NCBI GenBank assembly: GCA_963680875.1
Contig: OY804579.1
Span: 54,388,036 to 54,452,035 of the forward strand
Direction: 5' to 3'
DNA length: 64,000 nt
Source of the DNA: Bathymodiolus brooksi
Lineage: Eukaryota; Mollusca; Bivalvia; Mytilida; Modiolidae
The notes under the pieces: model-generated
Databases searched by the model: none
Told to the model about the DNA's origin: nothing
What the model saw: the letters and a program-made list of their open reading frames with translations, nothing else
Shown: positions 33,001 to 44,815 of the stretch, in pieces
Numbering within the stretch: the first letter of the stretch is position 1
Layout: each line of letters opens with the position of its first letter
Translations under genes and position numbers: made by a program

Positions 33001-33029
33001 GAAAATTAAACCAAACAGTGTTAGAATTA

Positions 33030-33158
33030 GATTTTAGAGCTGTCAAATTTTTGTTCTTCCCTCGACGGGATTTGAACCCACACCATTGTTACACTGCAGC
33101 ACCATTCGCTTAGCCTTACGTCCAGCGCCCTAGACCACTCGACTACATCCACTCCCTA
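33030..33158 (-). mobile_element. tRNA-like pseudogene or SINE head, minus strand, copy 1
   Basis: Reverse-complement copy of 32876-33000, starting with GACAGCTCTAAAATC-side sequence and containing GACGGGATTTGAACCCACAC. With the plus copy it forms a palindrome of about 300 bp. Confidence 0.65.
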
Positions 33159-33499
33159 TTAAAATGAGCTTCAATAGTCGTAGTGTTACCTTGTCTCGTA
33201 AGGCAAATCTAGGGATAGGCGTAAGACATGTGTATAAGCGTGTGTAGATGGTACATATATACTTAATATTATAATTTTGACAGCAATCTAACTCAACAAT
33301 TTTTAATATATTGGATAGGATAATGAAGAATTATTCATTATACAGTCACAGGAAATAAAGTATATTATACAAACGTCTAGAAGCAAGTGACAACCATACA
33401 ATATATCTGTCCCACTGGATCTCAAAGTTACTTTAAAGGATACTAGGTTAATACTAAATATTATATACGTCTGAAAATTAAACCAAACAGTGTTAGAAT

Positions 33500-33632
33500 T
33501 AGATTTTAGAGCTGTCAAATTTTGTTCTTCCCTCGACGGGATTTGAACCCACACCATTGTTACACTGCAGCACCATTCGCTTAGCCTTACGTCCAGCGCC
33601 CTAGACCACTCGACTACATCCACTCCCTATTA
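33500..33632 (-). mobile_element. tRNA-like pseudogene or SINE head, minus strand, copy 2
   Basis: Virtually identical to 33030-33158. It came with a tandem duplication of period ~474 bp that spans about 32995-33320 and 33469-33790. Confidence 0.7.
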
Positions 33633-33790
33633 AAAGGAGCTTCAATAGTCGTAGTGTTACCTTGTCTCGTAAGGCAAATCTAGGGATAGGTGTAAGACAT
33701 GTGTATAAGCGTGTGTAGATGGTACATATATACTTAATATTATAATTTTGACAGCAATCTAACTCAGCAATTTTTAATATATTGGATATG

Positions 33791-34979
33791 AGATATTTAT
33801 GAATTAACGAAGAAAATTAGCTATTTGTTTTTTCTTAAATTCCAAAATTTCACTTATTTGGAAGGTAAAGAAAATGTTTATTTTCATCTAATTTTGAAGC
33901 ATTTTATTGTAACATTATTACTGTAACGTTATTGGGGGAGGGGTGTCATTTGTTTTTGTTTATTGTTGTTTTTTGTTGTTGATTTGTTTGTTTGTTTGAT
34001 TATGTTGTAAAAGATGGACTGTTATTGGAGTTCCCATCAAACCACCTACCAGGGCTCTAACTTTTACACACTGAATGCATGGTTCGGTCCATAGACCCTC
34101 GTCGTCTGTTTTCAGTTCAATCCAACTATACCTTGGTTACGCCATTATTACGAGGGAGTGGACAGGATCGTATACCTTTAACCCCCGGGCCATGGTATAC
34201 TGTGTTTAAGTGCCGGTTCTACTTTTTACTTGCCATTTAGTGTTCGATTTTTACCCAGGTCTTATAATCCGCCATTGATTGCCAGTTCCCACGATCTTGA
34301 CTCCAGGTTCACCCCCATCGACTCCCTGATTCCCAACCCTGTTATAGAATGCATAGACTCCGTTAAATATTGATGAAAACTTCGATTAATGTTAACGATA
34401 TTGTAGTCATACCAGAAACTTAGATCAATAAATGTGTTGTCTACTTATTACTGAAATAGCAGTGGTAGTGGCTTTGTTCTGCTATCAACCTACTCCAAAT
34501 CTGGATAAAAGAATTAACACAAGAAGTTCATATCTAACAAATTTAATCATCCTAAAATACAGTGAGCCTTTTTTTTTTACACAAATACAGAAGTTTTCTC
34601 AAATTCCGATGCCTCATTTAAATATGGTAAAGATACAAAGTATATCCACAATAAATTGAAATATAAGCATCAATTTGGTATTGAGTGAGCGATTGATTGT
34701 TGTTTAACGCCAAGTGAACATTTTGTTCTTCTATTTCTCATAGTTATTCCTCCTTGCTCACATTTAAAATAAGTTGTATGTTTAAATCTATTATAACAAA
34801 TTATATTGACGATTGTTGCCTTGTATTATGTTAGGAGAAGATAAATATAATCTAGTACTGTTATCCAAGCTTTTACCTTCTTTCTAACTAAAATAGCTTA
34901 AATAAGCAAATGATTTCAAACGAGAAGATTTTTGAATAATTGTTTTGTTAAAATAGGGTTAACTTCATACTTAGCAAAA
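33791..34979. other. No gene recognised
   Basis: AT-rich, with T/G-rich runs around 33950-34010. The stretch 34050-34330 is less AT-rich, but I recognise no coding signal in it. Confidence 0.4.
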
Positions 34980-35640
34980 AAATTTCAACCTTCCAAAATT
35001 TGAAATAAATTAAATAACCCACTAGTATAAAGCTACAGTTTATATTTCAGCTCATTCTAGTTTTAAATTTAGCAGTTTTGACCATTTAAGAAAATTTCTA
35101 TTTTAGTAACAGTGGCAATGGTCTACTTCTACTGATACTGACCGCCTTCAACAAGTTAAAGATTATGTCAGAGGTTGCAAATGACAACTGAAAAAGAGTC
35201 AAATTATTTACAGGTTTTTGAAATTACTATTTCATAGAAGAGACAGCAGCTTTGAATACTTCAACTGAGCAACGCATAACTATGGGCTGTGGCAACCAGT
35301 TTCACGTACCATGGGGTCAGATACAAGAAACAGAAACAGTCCAAGGAATTGGCTTAGCGATTTCAGAGAAGAAATTCAAATTATTTTTTTGTACAAATCA
35401 GCTTAAGTGGCACATTTTCAACAAAATGCATCATGTTTCAGAGAAATCTTTAAAGAAAACATACCAAATATTGTTTCAAACCATTTGGTGGAAAATGTGG
35501 TTTTATTGGATCTAAAGGTATGTTTTACCTAAATTTTCTATCTATAGTAACAGCAGCCACATTGAATGACTGGCAAGGACATCAGATTTAATTTTGGAAG
35601 ACAAATTTGGTTGAAATTGGCCAAGTGCACTGTAAAAAAT
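34980..35640. repeat. Decayed interspersed repeat
   Basis: Words such as TTTCAGCTCATTCTAG, GACCATTTAAGAAAATTTCT and TAGTAACAG resemble those in TELO2 introns at 10950-11030. An open frame at 35252-35515 has no recognisable domain. Confidence 0.35.
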
Positions 35641-36119
35641 CGGTGTTATGTTACATCATCTACAGCGTAAATAATTTTAAAAAGAGGTGTTTCCGAAGTA
35701 AGTGGTGTAAGTTAAGTTTGACTTTACACATATAACATACATTTAATGTTATATGGTGTCAACTGTCCTAAATAAAAAATCTTTCCGCAAAAATGATACA
35801 GATTTTAATCAGTAATGTAAACTAACTCCAAAGTTTATGAACTAAATCATTGTAACAAGATCACTTTGCCTTGTCAGTGTAACAATGCCATCTAGACGTG
35901 CGTGTACACCATATATATAGCTGGTGTATAATTATCAGATCGCTGAGCTGTACATGTTCGTTCGGGAAGTTGACCTTTGTCAGCTTGTTCAGACAGAAAA
36001 AGAAAAGAAAAACAGAATTCATTACGCAATAAAAGATCGTTGTTACCGGAGACATATGTACGTTTATGTGCATACATCTCTTTTCCTGCCCGAGTGTGCC
36101 TGCACCACAATTATTGATA

Positions 36120-36287
36120 TTTCACCGCGAATATTTAAGTTGATATATTGTTGTTGTGTATCAATCATAATTGTTATTTGTATTGTTGTTGTGTATCAAT
36201 CATAATTGTTATTTGTATATGCCCTCCTGGGGCCCTGATTTAGTTAATAAACTTATTCTATTCTATTCTATTCTATTCTATATATAT
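36120..36287 (+). mobile_element. 3' end of a LINE with an ATTCT tail
   Basis: Contains a duplicated GTTGTTGTGTATCAATCATA unit, then GCCCTCCTGGGGCCCTGATT, AATAAACTT and four copies of ATTCT. A short tandem tail after AATAAA is typical of CR1/Jockey-like LINEs. No coding part is recognised. Confidence 0.6.
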
Positions 36288-36429
36288 GTTTTATATGTCT
36301 CTGTTGTTACCTGGGCTTTTTTTTGTGGTCGTACACGACCTTGATCTTGATCTTCACGAGAAGATCATTTACTCTTTTTTTTCCGGCAAGCTAAATATGT
36401 ATATATTCGTCCTTGCTTTGACTAATCCC

Positions 36430-38430
36430 AGAACAAATCAAATCAAATAAGTTTTATTTAAAGTCGAAATATCTATAACACATAACATAAGCTCTAGTGA
36501 GCTTTTGAATCGACTATTACATAAAAAGCACATACAAGTATAAAATAACTTTACAAGCACATATTACATGACATCACAAAGCAAAAAAAAACCAAAACAA
36601 AACAAAACATGCATGCATAGACATTAGTATAAAACATAAGCTCATGTATACATAGTCATACATTTAAGCAAACTTATGCATACATAAAACACAGTTACAT
36701 ATAAAATTAATCAGAACTGAATCTAAAAGCATAAAAGCATAAGCTCATGTATACATAGACATACATAAAAGCAAACTCATGCATACATAAATAGTTACAT
36801 ATAAAATTTATCAGAACTGAATCTAAAAGCATAACACATAATGCATACATAGACATACATTAAAGAGGAAACTCATTCATACATAAATACAGTTTCATAT
36901 AAAATTAATCAGAACTGAATCTAAGAGCATAATAGCAGATCAGGATAGGGTAATATTAAAACTATTAAAACTATATAGCACTAAGTACACAAAGCATAAC
37001 AAGACAAACTGTTTACACGCAAGCACTACAATGGCATGAGCCACCATTCCAGGTATTCAATAATTTTGAAAATTGATTTAAGTTTTGTTCTAATCTAATA
37101 TGGTTTGGTAGCTCATTCCATAGTTTGGTTGAAAAATAACAGAATGATTTCAGACCATACCTTGTTGTTTTTACAGATGGTACATCAGCTGTGTTTTCGT
37201 ATCTAAAGGAATATTTATGTTTTTTAATATTTACTAAATCATGTAAATAAATAAGGCTTTCTTTATGTATAATTTTGAACGTTTCAATTGCTATACTTCT
37301 TTATCTTCTAACTTTAAGTGATGGCATTTTTGATTTTTCCAGTAATTCTTCATAATTTAAAACATAGTCATTATAAATAAACCTGAGTGCCCTTTCTTGA
37401 ATTTTTTCCATTTTCTTAGTATTTTTCTCACTGCAAAAATGCCATGTTACAGGACAATAATTGAAGTTGGATAATATAAATGAATAGTAAATAGTTAGTC
37501 GACCTAGCTTATTTAAATATCTACCAATTCTTTTCAAAACATTAAGTTGACGAGCAGATTTTTTACAAATTTCTGATATATGCTTATCAAAATTTAATTC
37601 ATAATCTATTGTAACACCAAGAAGTTTAACATGTTCTTCACACTTTATCTTGCTACCATTTAAATCAAAGCAAATCTGTTCTTTAAAAGTTTTCTTGCCT
37701 ATTGCCAAAGCTTGGAATTTGTCTGGATTAGCTTGCATTAAATTGTTTGCAAACAAATCCAGCATTTTTTTACTGTCACTCTTTAATTTTGAAATAACAT
37801 TTTTTAGATTATGATCGGCATAAGATAAAGTGTTATCGTCTGCATAATTATATATAGTACTAAAATCAACAGAATAAAAGATGTCATTAATAAAAATATT
37901 AAAGAGAATGGGACCCAAAATTGAGCCCTGTGGCACACCTTTATACACTGTTTCAAAAGAGCTACAAATATTTTTTACCTTTACACATTGTTTTCTACCA
38001 GACAAATAGCTGTTTAATAAATTTATAGACTTTTCTGATAGACCATATGCTTCAAGTTTCAATAAAATGAGGTCGTGTGGGAGACAGTCAAAAGCCTTTG
38101 ATAAATCCATTAAGATAGCTGCTATATATTTGTTTTCATCCAAAGCTTTTTTCCAGTCTTCAATAATTTTTAGTAAGGCAGTTTGACATCCGAAACCTTT
38201 CCTAAAAGCTGATAATGATGGATGAAAATGAAAATTGAAAAAATCTGTTAATTGGTCAAAAATAGCTCTTTCAACAAATTTTGATATTGTTGGCAAAACA
38301 CTTACTGGACGATAATTTCCTTTCTCTAAAATATTATTCTTCTTGAAGAGCGGTCTAATCTGTGCTGTCTTGAGCTTATCTGGAAAAATTGATACATCAA
38401 TACACTTATTAATAAAAAATGTAATTTAAA
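36430..38430 (-). mobile_element. 5'-truncated non-LTR retrotransposon (YADD reverse transcriptase)
   Basis: Minus-strand frame from about 38420 to 37017 encodes the reverse transcriptase and C-terminal region of a LINE ORF2: NYRPVSVLPTISKFVERAIF, LMDLSKAFDCLPHD, PQGSILGPILF, YADD at 37835-37846, VKLLGVTID, and a C-terminus ending NGGSCHCSACV. One in-frame TAA (37301-37303) is the only break I see. The endonuclease and 5' part are missing. The 3' UTR (37016-36430) has three ~105-bp tandem units and ends in AATAAAACTT and an ATTTG tail. Copy is dead but fairly young; Jockey/CR1-like by motif. Confidence 0.9.
36600..36940 (-). repeat. Tandem units in the LINE 3' UTR
   Basis: About three ~105-bp units share TCAGAACTGAATCTAA, AGCATAA, CATACATAGACATACAT and AAACTCATGCATACATAAA. 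Confidence 0.75.
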
Positions 38431-39293
38431 TATGTAAATCTAATGAAACATAAAATATTAATATGAAACCGGCACGGCCATGAATGCTCGCGCATCTGAA
38501 AATTATCTGGCAATTTCACGCTCATCCAGTGCATCAAAAAGTGTCGAGATTTTTTGGGGACGACTTATTTTTAGGGCCGAATCTAGTCTCATTCAATCGA
38601 GCTGTCGTTCCTTTATTGGACTTATCGTTCCTTACGAAATCTCAAAAGTTAACTTCCGCGTAGAAACAAAAATTCTTGTCAGTATGTCAGAAGAGATTAA
38701 ATAAACTAAAAAATAATTGACTTTTATTACACACGAGTTCCGAGTTTCAGTGGTATCAGACGTACGAGAGAGGGTACGAGACTTCAGTATCACCTTTGCG
38801 CTTTATGTTAAGAAGATCTTCATTAGTTGAGTGTGTTAGTGTGTTACCCGGAAACCGGTGTTTACAAAACGTAGAATTTTTTTTTCTTCGACAATATGTT
38901 CAGCCATGTTTGTTAAAAAATCCTCAGTACACATTTTATACCATAAAGAGCTCGCTTAAGCTCGCATATAAGCATAAAAGTATGAAATAATTGTGTGAGA
39001 CTTGACAGGTCCAGTGCGAGCCATGGGTTCACATTGCGGCAGAGAAAGGAGAAAAGCGACACCGAAATTGGTGTTAAAATTCTACGATTCGTGTTACGGC
39101 GGGAAACAGAGTTATCGATCGTTGTTTTTTTATCAGAGTTATTGATGCGCTTTATGCTTCATCATTGTTTCCTTTGGAGAAAAGCATACAACAATTTTGA
39201 CCGCATGTAACCAGGTAACACTTCCGAAGCGAACGTACTGCACCTCAAGTTGACACGGCGGTAAGCTACAGTTGTCCCAAAGTGCATTTCACA
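38431..39293. other. No gene recognised
   Basis: Less AT-rich than its surroundings. Several short open frames exist but none has a recognisable domain. Confidence 0.4.
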
Positions 39294-39929
39294 ATGATAT
39301 GTAGAATTTGTAGTAAAGATTTTAACAGTGTCAATTCTTACATCAAGCATATACAATGTATCTTTAATCCACAGAGCCAGAGGGGATCCAAATTTTAATA
39401 TAGCATGTGGAATAGAAGGATGCTATATTAAAGACTTAAAGTATAGCACCTTCAGGAGGTTTTCCTCTTTCACAAGCCACATTTCAAGAAAACACGTGTT
39501 CAACAAAATACAGAATGTCAGCATACACACTTTTTTTTTGTCCACACTGTCAAAAATCACAACCCTGCAAAACTGAGTGATTTGGTTGGACATTTAGGAA
39601 CACGCATACGAAATGGTGAATCTTTAATATGTCCACATGAAAACTGCAATAGGACATAAGGCAATGTGTATTCATCTTACGGTTGGTTGATTCTTGCCAG
39701 AGTTATGGTCCTTTATGTGCCTAATGGGTATGGTTCATTTTTGTGTCTTGTGTATGCAACTAGTCATTTATTATTTGGCAGATTTTGTTCATATTTGGTA
39801 TAACGGTTGGGTATGATCTTAGCATGTGCATATTATACCGATTTTTACTGTCCTTTTACTGAAGAAAAATATGGGAAAATGGTGATTTTATCATTTAATG
39901 TTAAATATGTTTTATTTTCAGCAATACAA

Positions 39930-40874
39930 GTTGGTTTACACTCCCAAAACAGCCAGTTAGGCTGGTGTGGGGAACCTCTGCCCAAATTTTTGAAAAATTA
40001 AGGCTCCAAAGGGTGTTTTTATTGATTTTTTAGGATAAAAGGGATAAAAACATTATGGATAATCATATTGAAGTTGTGTATACATTTTTAATTTATTTCG
40101 CAATAGTATTAGACTAATGCCCTCAGACCAGCCTGGTTAGGTTTGGAACCCCTTCCAATTTTTGTTTTAAATTGGGGTTCCAGAAGGGGCTTTTTATTGA
40201 TTTTGCACTGAGACAAGGGTTAAAGCAACCCCTACCCAATTTTTTTTTATGATAGGGATCCAGACATGGTTTGAATTATCTATAAATTATTTTGAAGATT
40301 TTTGGGTCGAGTGGAAAAAAGGGGTTTCTTATTTTTTTCAGGGGTTTGAATATGAATCCATAAGTACACCAAAAATCACTGACAAAGTGGGAGCGAGTGG
40401 GGTATTATATTTAGCATGACAACGTGTGCAGTTTCATTTAATATAGGGGTCCAAAATTATAACAAAGGCTTTATTTGGGAAAAAGCTTTTAAAATCTTCT
40501 TTAGAACCAGCAATGGTCAGATTTTGAATGAAGCACAAGAAGATCATGAATGTTCAAGTTTATACATCTACAAATGAAGGTCTAGGGATCCTGGCAGTGG
40601 GAATCTAAATTTTGATATGGGTTTCAATAGAGTAAACTAAATATTTTTGAGAACTATCGATGGAAGTGCAATAATTGACAGGAATCATTAATGGTACATG
40701 ATTATTCAAGTTGGTACAAAACATGTTCCAGGGGTCTATGGATAGCTTATTTAGGTCAGGTCATCTTCGCTAGCCAAGGGTTACGATCCGCTCTACTCAT
40801 CTAGCGGATCATAACCCTTGGCTAGCGAAGATGAGGTCAGGTGAGCGATACAGGATCCCTTGAGCCTCGAGTTG
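39930..40874 (+). mobile_element. Diverged F-family tandem element
   Basis: Loosely repeated blocks (AACC-C-TTTTTGAAAA, GGCTCCAAAGGGTGTTTTTA, TTTTTATTGATTTT) end in AGGTGAGCGATACAGG, then a decayed hairpin GGATCCCTTGAGCC and CTCGAG. This is the same 3' terminal design as elements F1 to F3. The 5' limit is uncertain. Located between parts of the decayed SAMD3-like gene. Confidence 0.45.
40762..40833. mobile_element. 72-bp foldback insertion with a 9-bp target duplication
   Basis: Arms 40762-40792 and 40803-40833 (31 bp each, one mismatch) begin CATCTTCGCTAGCCAAGG. The loop is 10 bp. Both sides carry AGGTCAGGT (40753-40761 and 40834-40842). A 9-bp duplication is typical of Mutator-like elements. 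Confidence 0.9.
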
Positions 40875-41998
40875 TATAAAAAAAACTTTAAGAATTTTTC
40901 AGTGGTTACTTTTCGGATTAATCCTAGTCAATGGCATTTCTTGGCAATTTTTATTTTTATTTTAGATAATGTTTTGACATGATGAAGTTTCTGGTGAAAT
41001 ATGGAATTCATGCAAAAGGCATAAGTGTAGAGGAGACTGAACTGACAAAAGTGAAAGATATAATAAAGGAATCATTTAATATTGAGGATGACATAATCAT
41101 ACAAAGATTTGATAAAACTTGGGAAGAATTTATTGATATCAATTGTAATGAGGAGTTACAGGATTGTGATAAATTAAAGATACAAATTTTGCCTGGAACC
41201 CACTGAAAATCCAACATTGCATAAAAGCTTGTCTGCACCTAAAGAATCTGACATTACCATTGCATCAGCTAACTTGCAGATTGATGAAGTAAGTGATTCA
41301 GTCATATTTCAGTCTACCTGGCCAAAAATATTTACAATATGTTCTGAAAATTTTTCATAACGGTTGATTGAAATGCTTACAAAGGAAACTTATGCTGGAT
41401 TGGAATTGTAAACATGAATTACTAAACCACATTACAGAGCAGATTACAACTTATACATATTATCCGTCATGTCATCAAGTATACGACATTGCAAAGGCTA
41501 TTATTCAAAAGATTCCCTATGGTTGGTACATTTGTATAAAGGACAAGCTTAAAAATGTGCGTAGGAAGTCTGACGAACCATCAGCGACTTGTAGAAAGAA
41601 ACTCAAAATGTCAGACAAGATTCTAACAAGTGTTGCTAGAAAAAGATCCTTTCCAAAAGCAAGCTCAAATATTACAAAACATCTGAAGGAAATGGAAGAT
41701 GCAATAAATGACCATGAAGAACAAACACCAAAGGCGGTTGCATATGAAAGATGTGTAACAGCTTTCATGTTAATCCCAGAGATGCTAGGAGAGAAAAGTG
41801 ATGGTATGATCAGAGTATATGATGTAAGTTTCAAAACAATTTAAATCTTGTCATATTATACCCATGCTCCGAAGGAGTTGATAAGGTATACTGGTTTTCT
41901 TCAATATGCATTTGCTTATATCACTTATTGCAATTGGAGGATCTCAGAACACATTTTAAGGAAGTAATTCACTTCATTATTCAACTTTATAATTACCA

Positions 41999-42181
41999 GT
42001 GTATGGAAAGTGCAAACTGGTAAATAGTTGATTGATGTTTGCGAACCGATAAAACTGTTGATTAGTGTTCTTACCTGGAGCACCAGTAAACCATTTTATC
42101 GGTTCACAAATAACACCATTCAATAGTTTTATCGGTTTGCATACACCAATCAACCATGTATTGGTTTACACTTTCCATACA
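41999..42181. mobile_element. Foldback element in the SAMD3-like intron
   Basis: Imperfect inverted arms start TGTATGGAAAGTG and end CACTTTCCATACA. Inner parts share GAACCGATAAAACTGTTGA and its complement. Target duplication is not clear. Confidence 0.65.
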
Positions 42182-42976
42182 TTGATTACACATATAGGTA
42201 ATTTGTAACATTGTCTTAATTTTAGTTACTGTAAATCCAGAATTTATTGCATGCATTTATTATTGCAAATCTTTTGACAGATGATGGTTATTTGATTTCT
42301 CTTATCATGATTGTTGTGATTGTTGCTCATTTTAAAACAGAATACAAATGTAACACTAGAAAATGTAGACACATGCAAGTTTTGATGATTGCAATGGTCA
42401 TTTAGTATCATTTTTCACATTAATAAAACATCATAATAATTTCTGAATTTACAGCAATTTTACATTTTATTTTAAACATTCACTGTTTGTAAAAGAACCT
42501 AAAAAAATAAAAGAAAGTTCAGTGATAGAAAGGTTAAAGTCTTCACTCTGCAAATTATTATTTGCTTAACTTCTTTGGCAAATTCCTTAGATAGATTAGT
42601 CAGGATAATGTGTCAAAGTTTAGTAACTAACAAACAGATGATAGTGCAGAGCTAGCTTAATGAAAGAAAATATCAATCATGTGGACATGATAGAGATGAA
42701 AACATCAGCTGAAAAGTTGCCTTCTTATAAGCTTTTAACATTCTTTATTTGTTCTCTTATAATTTTAATGATGAGCTAATACCCTGCCACACACAGTGGT
42801 TGGTTGTTATATGATGTCCTTCCATCTGTCTATATGTACATCTTTTCCCCAATTGTACATGTATTTAGCTTCTTGTCACAAAACTGAGATCAAGTACTAT
42901 TTTTTGTGTGTTTATGGTTGTGAAGATTAGGCCATGAAATTATATAGCGTGAAATTGTGTGATTGTTATTGTTTTT

Positions 42977-43511
42977 AGCTGACCTGGCCCTAGGACAAAA
43001 GGTCATGTAAGCTTTTGTCTTCACTGGGTGTCTGTCATCTTCCGTCCGTTGTTGTTTGCTTTTCACATTTTAATCATTTCCTCTGAAACCACTGGGCCGA
43101 TTTGAACCAAGATTTGCATGGATGGTGCATCAATGGTCTCCTTTCAGAATTGTATCTGACTACTCTAAAACTAGAAGGCAGAACACTGAATAGGTCACAA
43201 AAAATACAAGAGTATTGTTAAATAGAAAATGTTTGATAAAATAAAACTGCAGTGTAGGCTATTTGGAATTGGTGATTTAAGTGTCTGTGGTTATATTTTG
43301 GTTAAGTTATCCTTTAATACCAGAAAAACAAGAAGAATTTTGTAGTTCTTAAGTAACAAAATTAATCTGAAGAGTTTTGAAAAATTTCCAGATGGTACAT
43401 AAACATTTAAAAATCATTTAAATACAGTGCCTTCTAGTACATGTAATTACTAAAGCTGCAGTGGGCCAGTTTACATTTAGGTGAGCAATATAGGCTCACA
43501 TGAGCATCTAG
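42977..43511 (+). mobile_element. Hairpin-capped element F2
   Basis: The left end AGCTGACCTGGCCCTAGGAC with AAAAGGTCATGTAAGCTT is a decayed hairpin. The body opens with CTCTGAAACCACTGGGCCGA. The right end is AGGTGAGCAATATA, hairpin GCTCACATGAGC and CTAG (43508-43511). It has about one monomer only and lies in the intron of the SAMD3-like gene. Confidence 0.7.
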
Positions 43512-44069
43512 TTCGAATATGATTATAAAATATGACAGGGTATCTTTTAGCATCTGTTTAAGAACTGCAGTTTTTTTTTCAGGAAAGTATCACAAAAGAA
43601 GACATACTGAAAGGAGATATACCAAGGACACCATTTCTTGCTTTCATTGTGCCTTTTGGTAAAACCATACATGGTGCAGAAACCTTTTATGTTGTTGTTG
43701 AAGGTCAGGTGGTAATAAATGGAGTGGAAATTATAGAGGCATTATTTCTGACTTACAGCCAGTTTTACATTTTTAACATAGATTACTACCAGGACAATAT
43801 AGCTTCTTGGCAATTTATACAGCATGTCATTGCAGAAAATAAAGGTGGCAAGGTGCTGAAAAAAGTTATCACTCTTACTCAAATTTATGTATGCATTGTA
43901 TGTTTCTTTTTTTGAGGGGATGTCAGTCAAAATGATCCAACTATAAAAATTGCATTGTGTCCAAATGTACTTCTATTGTCCATATATTTTCCACATGCAT
44001 GTATTCATTTTTGCAAGATAATTATAATATAAAGTATTTTGTATTTTTGGTATTTTATTAGAAGTAAAG

Positions 44070-44815
44070 ATGAGTGAATTGCTGAATTTGCCAGATTTAG
44101 CATTGGAACGAGTATTGTTATATGTTGGAGTTGAATCTTTATTGAGGAATGTTGTTCGAGTAAATAAATATATGTATAACTTCATACATAGTCATCCACA
44201 TGTATTGCAACATTATTTTTTTTAGGAGTAAATGAAGTACCAATTTTCCAGGATCCTGCTCAAATAGAAAAGATATTGAAACATGCTAGGATTTTTCATT
44301 GTTTTGAATTACCGTACATGACATGTACATTTGACAAAAGCACTGAATTTATGGACCATTGTATGAACAAATATTTTGTTCAGTCTGCTATATATAATAA
44401 TAATCTAGAATGGTTAGATCTTTCAGGTACACAGATTTCAAAGTTATCATTTTTGAAACATTTATATAATTTGGATACTTTGGTTCTTGATTCTTGTCAA
44501 AAAATTGATGTCAAAGAATTTGAAAATCTAAAATTCTGTAATCAGTTAAGTAACTTAAATGCTGGATTTACAAACTTGGATGGAGAAACATTGGTCAAGG
44601 TTATTAAACCTCCAATTGTTCACATTGATATTTCTGGTATTATGCTAGATTTAGATCATGTAAAAGGCTTGTTGAAAGTCTGTCATTCAACTTTGTTAAC
44701 TGTTCATTGTGGAATAAACAATTCTGTAAGCAAAGAACAATTTGAGGATGTAAATAGACAATATAGAGATGTCTGTTTTAGTTTTTCCCCACCTCGTTAT
44801 GATTTTTATTGGTAA
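44070..44815 (+). pseudogene. F-box/leucine-rich-repeat protein with a frameshift
   Basis: ATG 44070 opens a 51-residue frame MSELLNLPDLALERVLLYVG through NKYMYNFIHSHPHV, a plausible F-box. It hits TAG at 44223 just after a run of eight T. The next frame, from about 44225, continues with GVNEVPIFQDPAQIEKILKH and then leucine-rich repeats: LEWLDLSGTQISKLSFLKHL, LDTLVLDSCQKID, LSNLNAGFTNLDGETL, VHIDISGIMLDLDHV; TAA at 44813-44815. F-box/LRR proteins normally present substrates to SCF ubiquitin ligases. About 245 residues with no intron is short for the family. A single-base loss, a sequencing error in the T run, or -1 slippage could explain the break. Confidence 0.6.

Larger units (their letters stand above)
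32995..33790. repeat. Tandem duplication, period about 474 bp
   Basis: ACGTCTGAAAATTAAACC at 32995 and 33469 starts two near-identical stretches that continue through the tRNA-like segment, CGTAGTGTTACCTTGTCTCG and a shared ending ATTTTTAATATATTGGATA. Confidence 0.85.
39294..43915 (+). pseudogene. Decayed spliced gene: C2H2 fingers, PB1-like domain, SAMD3-like C-terminal region
   Basis: Pieces in order: 39294-39360 MICRICSKDFNSVNSYIKHI (C2H2 finger); 39370-39480 in another frame HRARGDPNFNIACGIEGC and FTSHISRKH (second finger); 39580-39655 LVGHLGTRIRNGES and CPHENC; 40979-41206 MMKFLVKYGIHAKGISVEET through LKIQIL, PB1-like; 41213-41290 acidic linker after a frameshift; 41368-41823 TYYPSCHQVYDIAKAIIQKI and basic KNVRRK; then a GT-AG intron (41824-43582) in phase 0; 43583-43915 PRTPFLAFIVPF, YVVVEGQVVING, NIASWQFIQHVIAE. 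This order is known from uncharacterised SAMD3-like proteins of fish and invertebrates whose function is unknown to me. At least two frameshifts and a stop near 41358 make it a pseudogene; the retained intron argues against a processed copy. Confidence 0.6.

Noticed and set aside
33303..33623. A 106-residue minus-strand frame
   Set aside because: It reads through the tRNA-like segment and duplicated flank. The apparent residues come from box A/B sequence.
35252..35515. 87-residue plus-strand frame
   Set aside because: No recognisable domain, no splice context, and it sits in a decayed repeat region.
36000..36205. Open frame ending in a hydrophobic stretch that looks like a membrane protein
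   Set aside because: It overlaps the LINE 3' UTR with a duplicated GTTGTTGTGTATCAATC unit; the hydrophobicity is due to T-rich sequence.
41284..41314. GTAAGT...TTTCAG pair after LQIDE that could be an intron
   Set aside because: The interval is only about 24 nt, far below a workable intron length; the region is better explained as frame decay.
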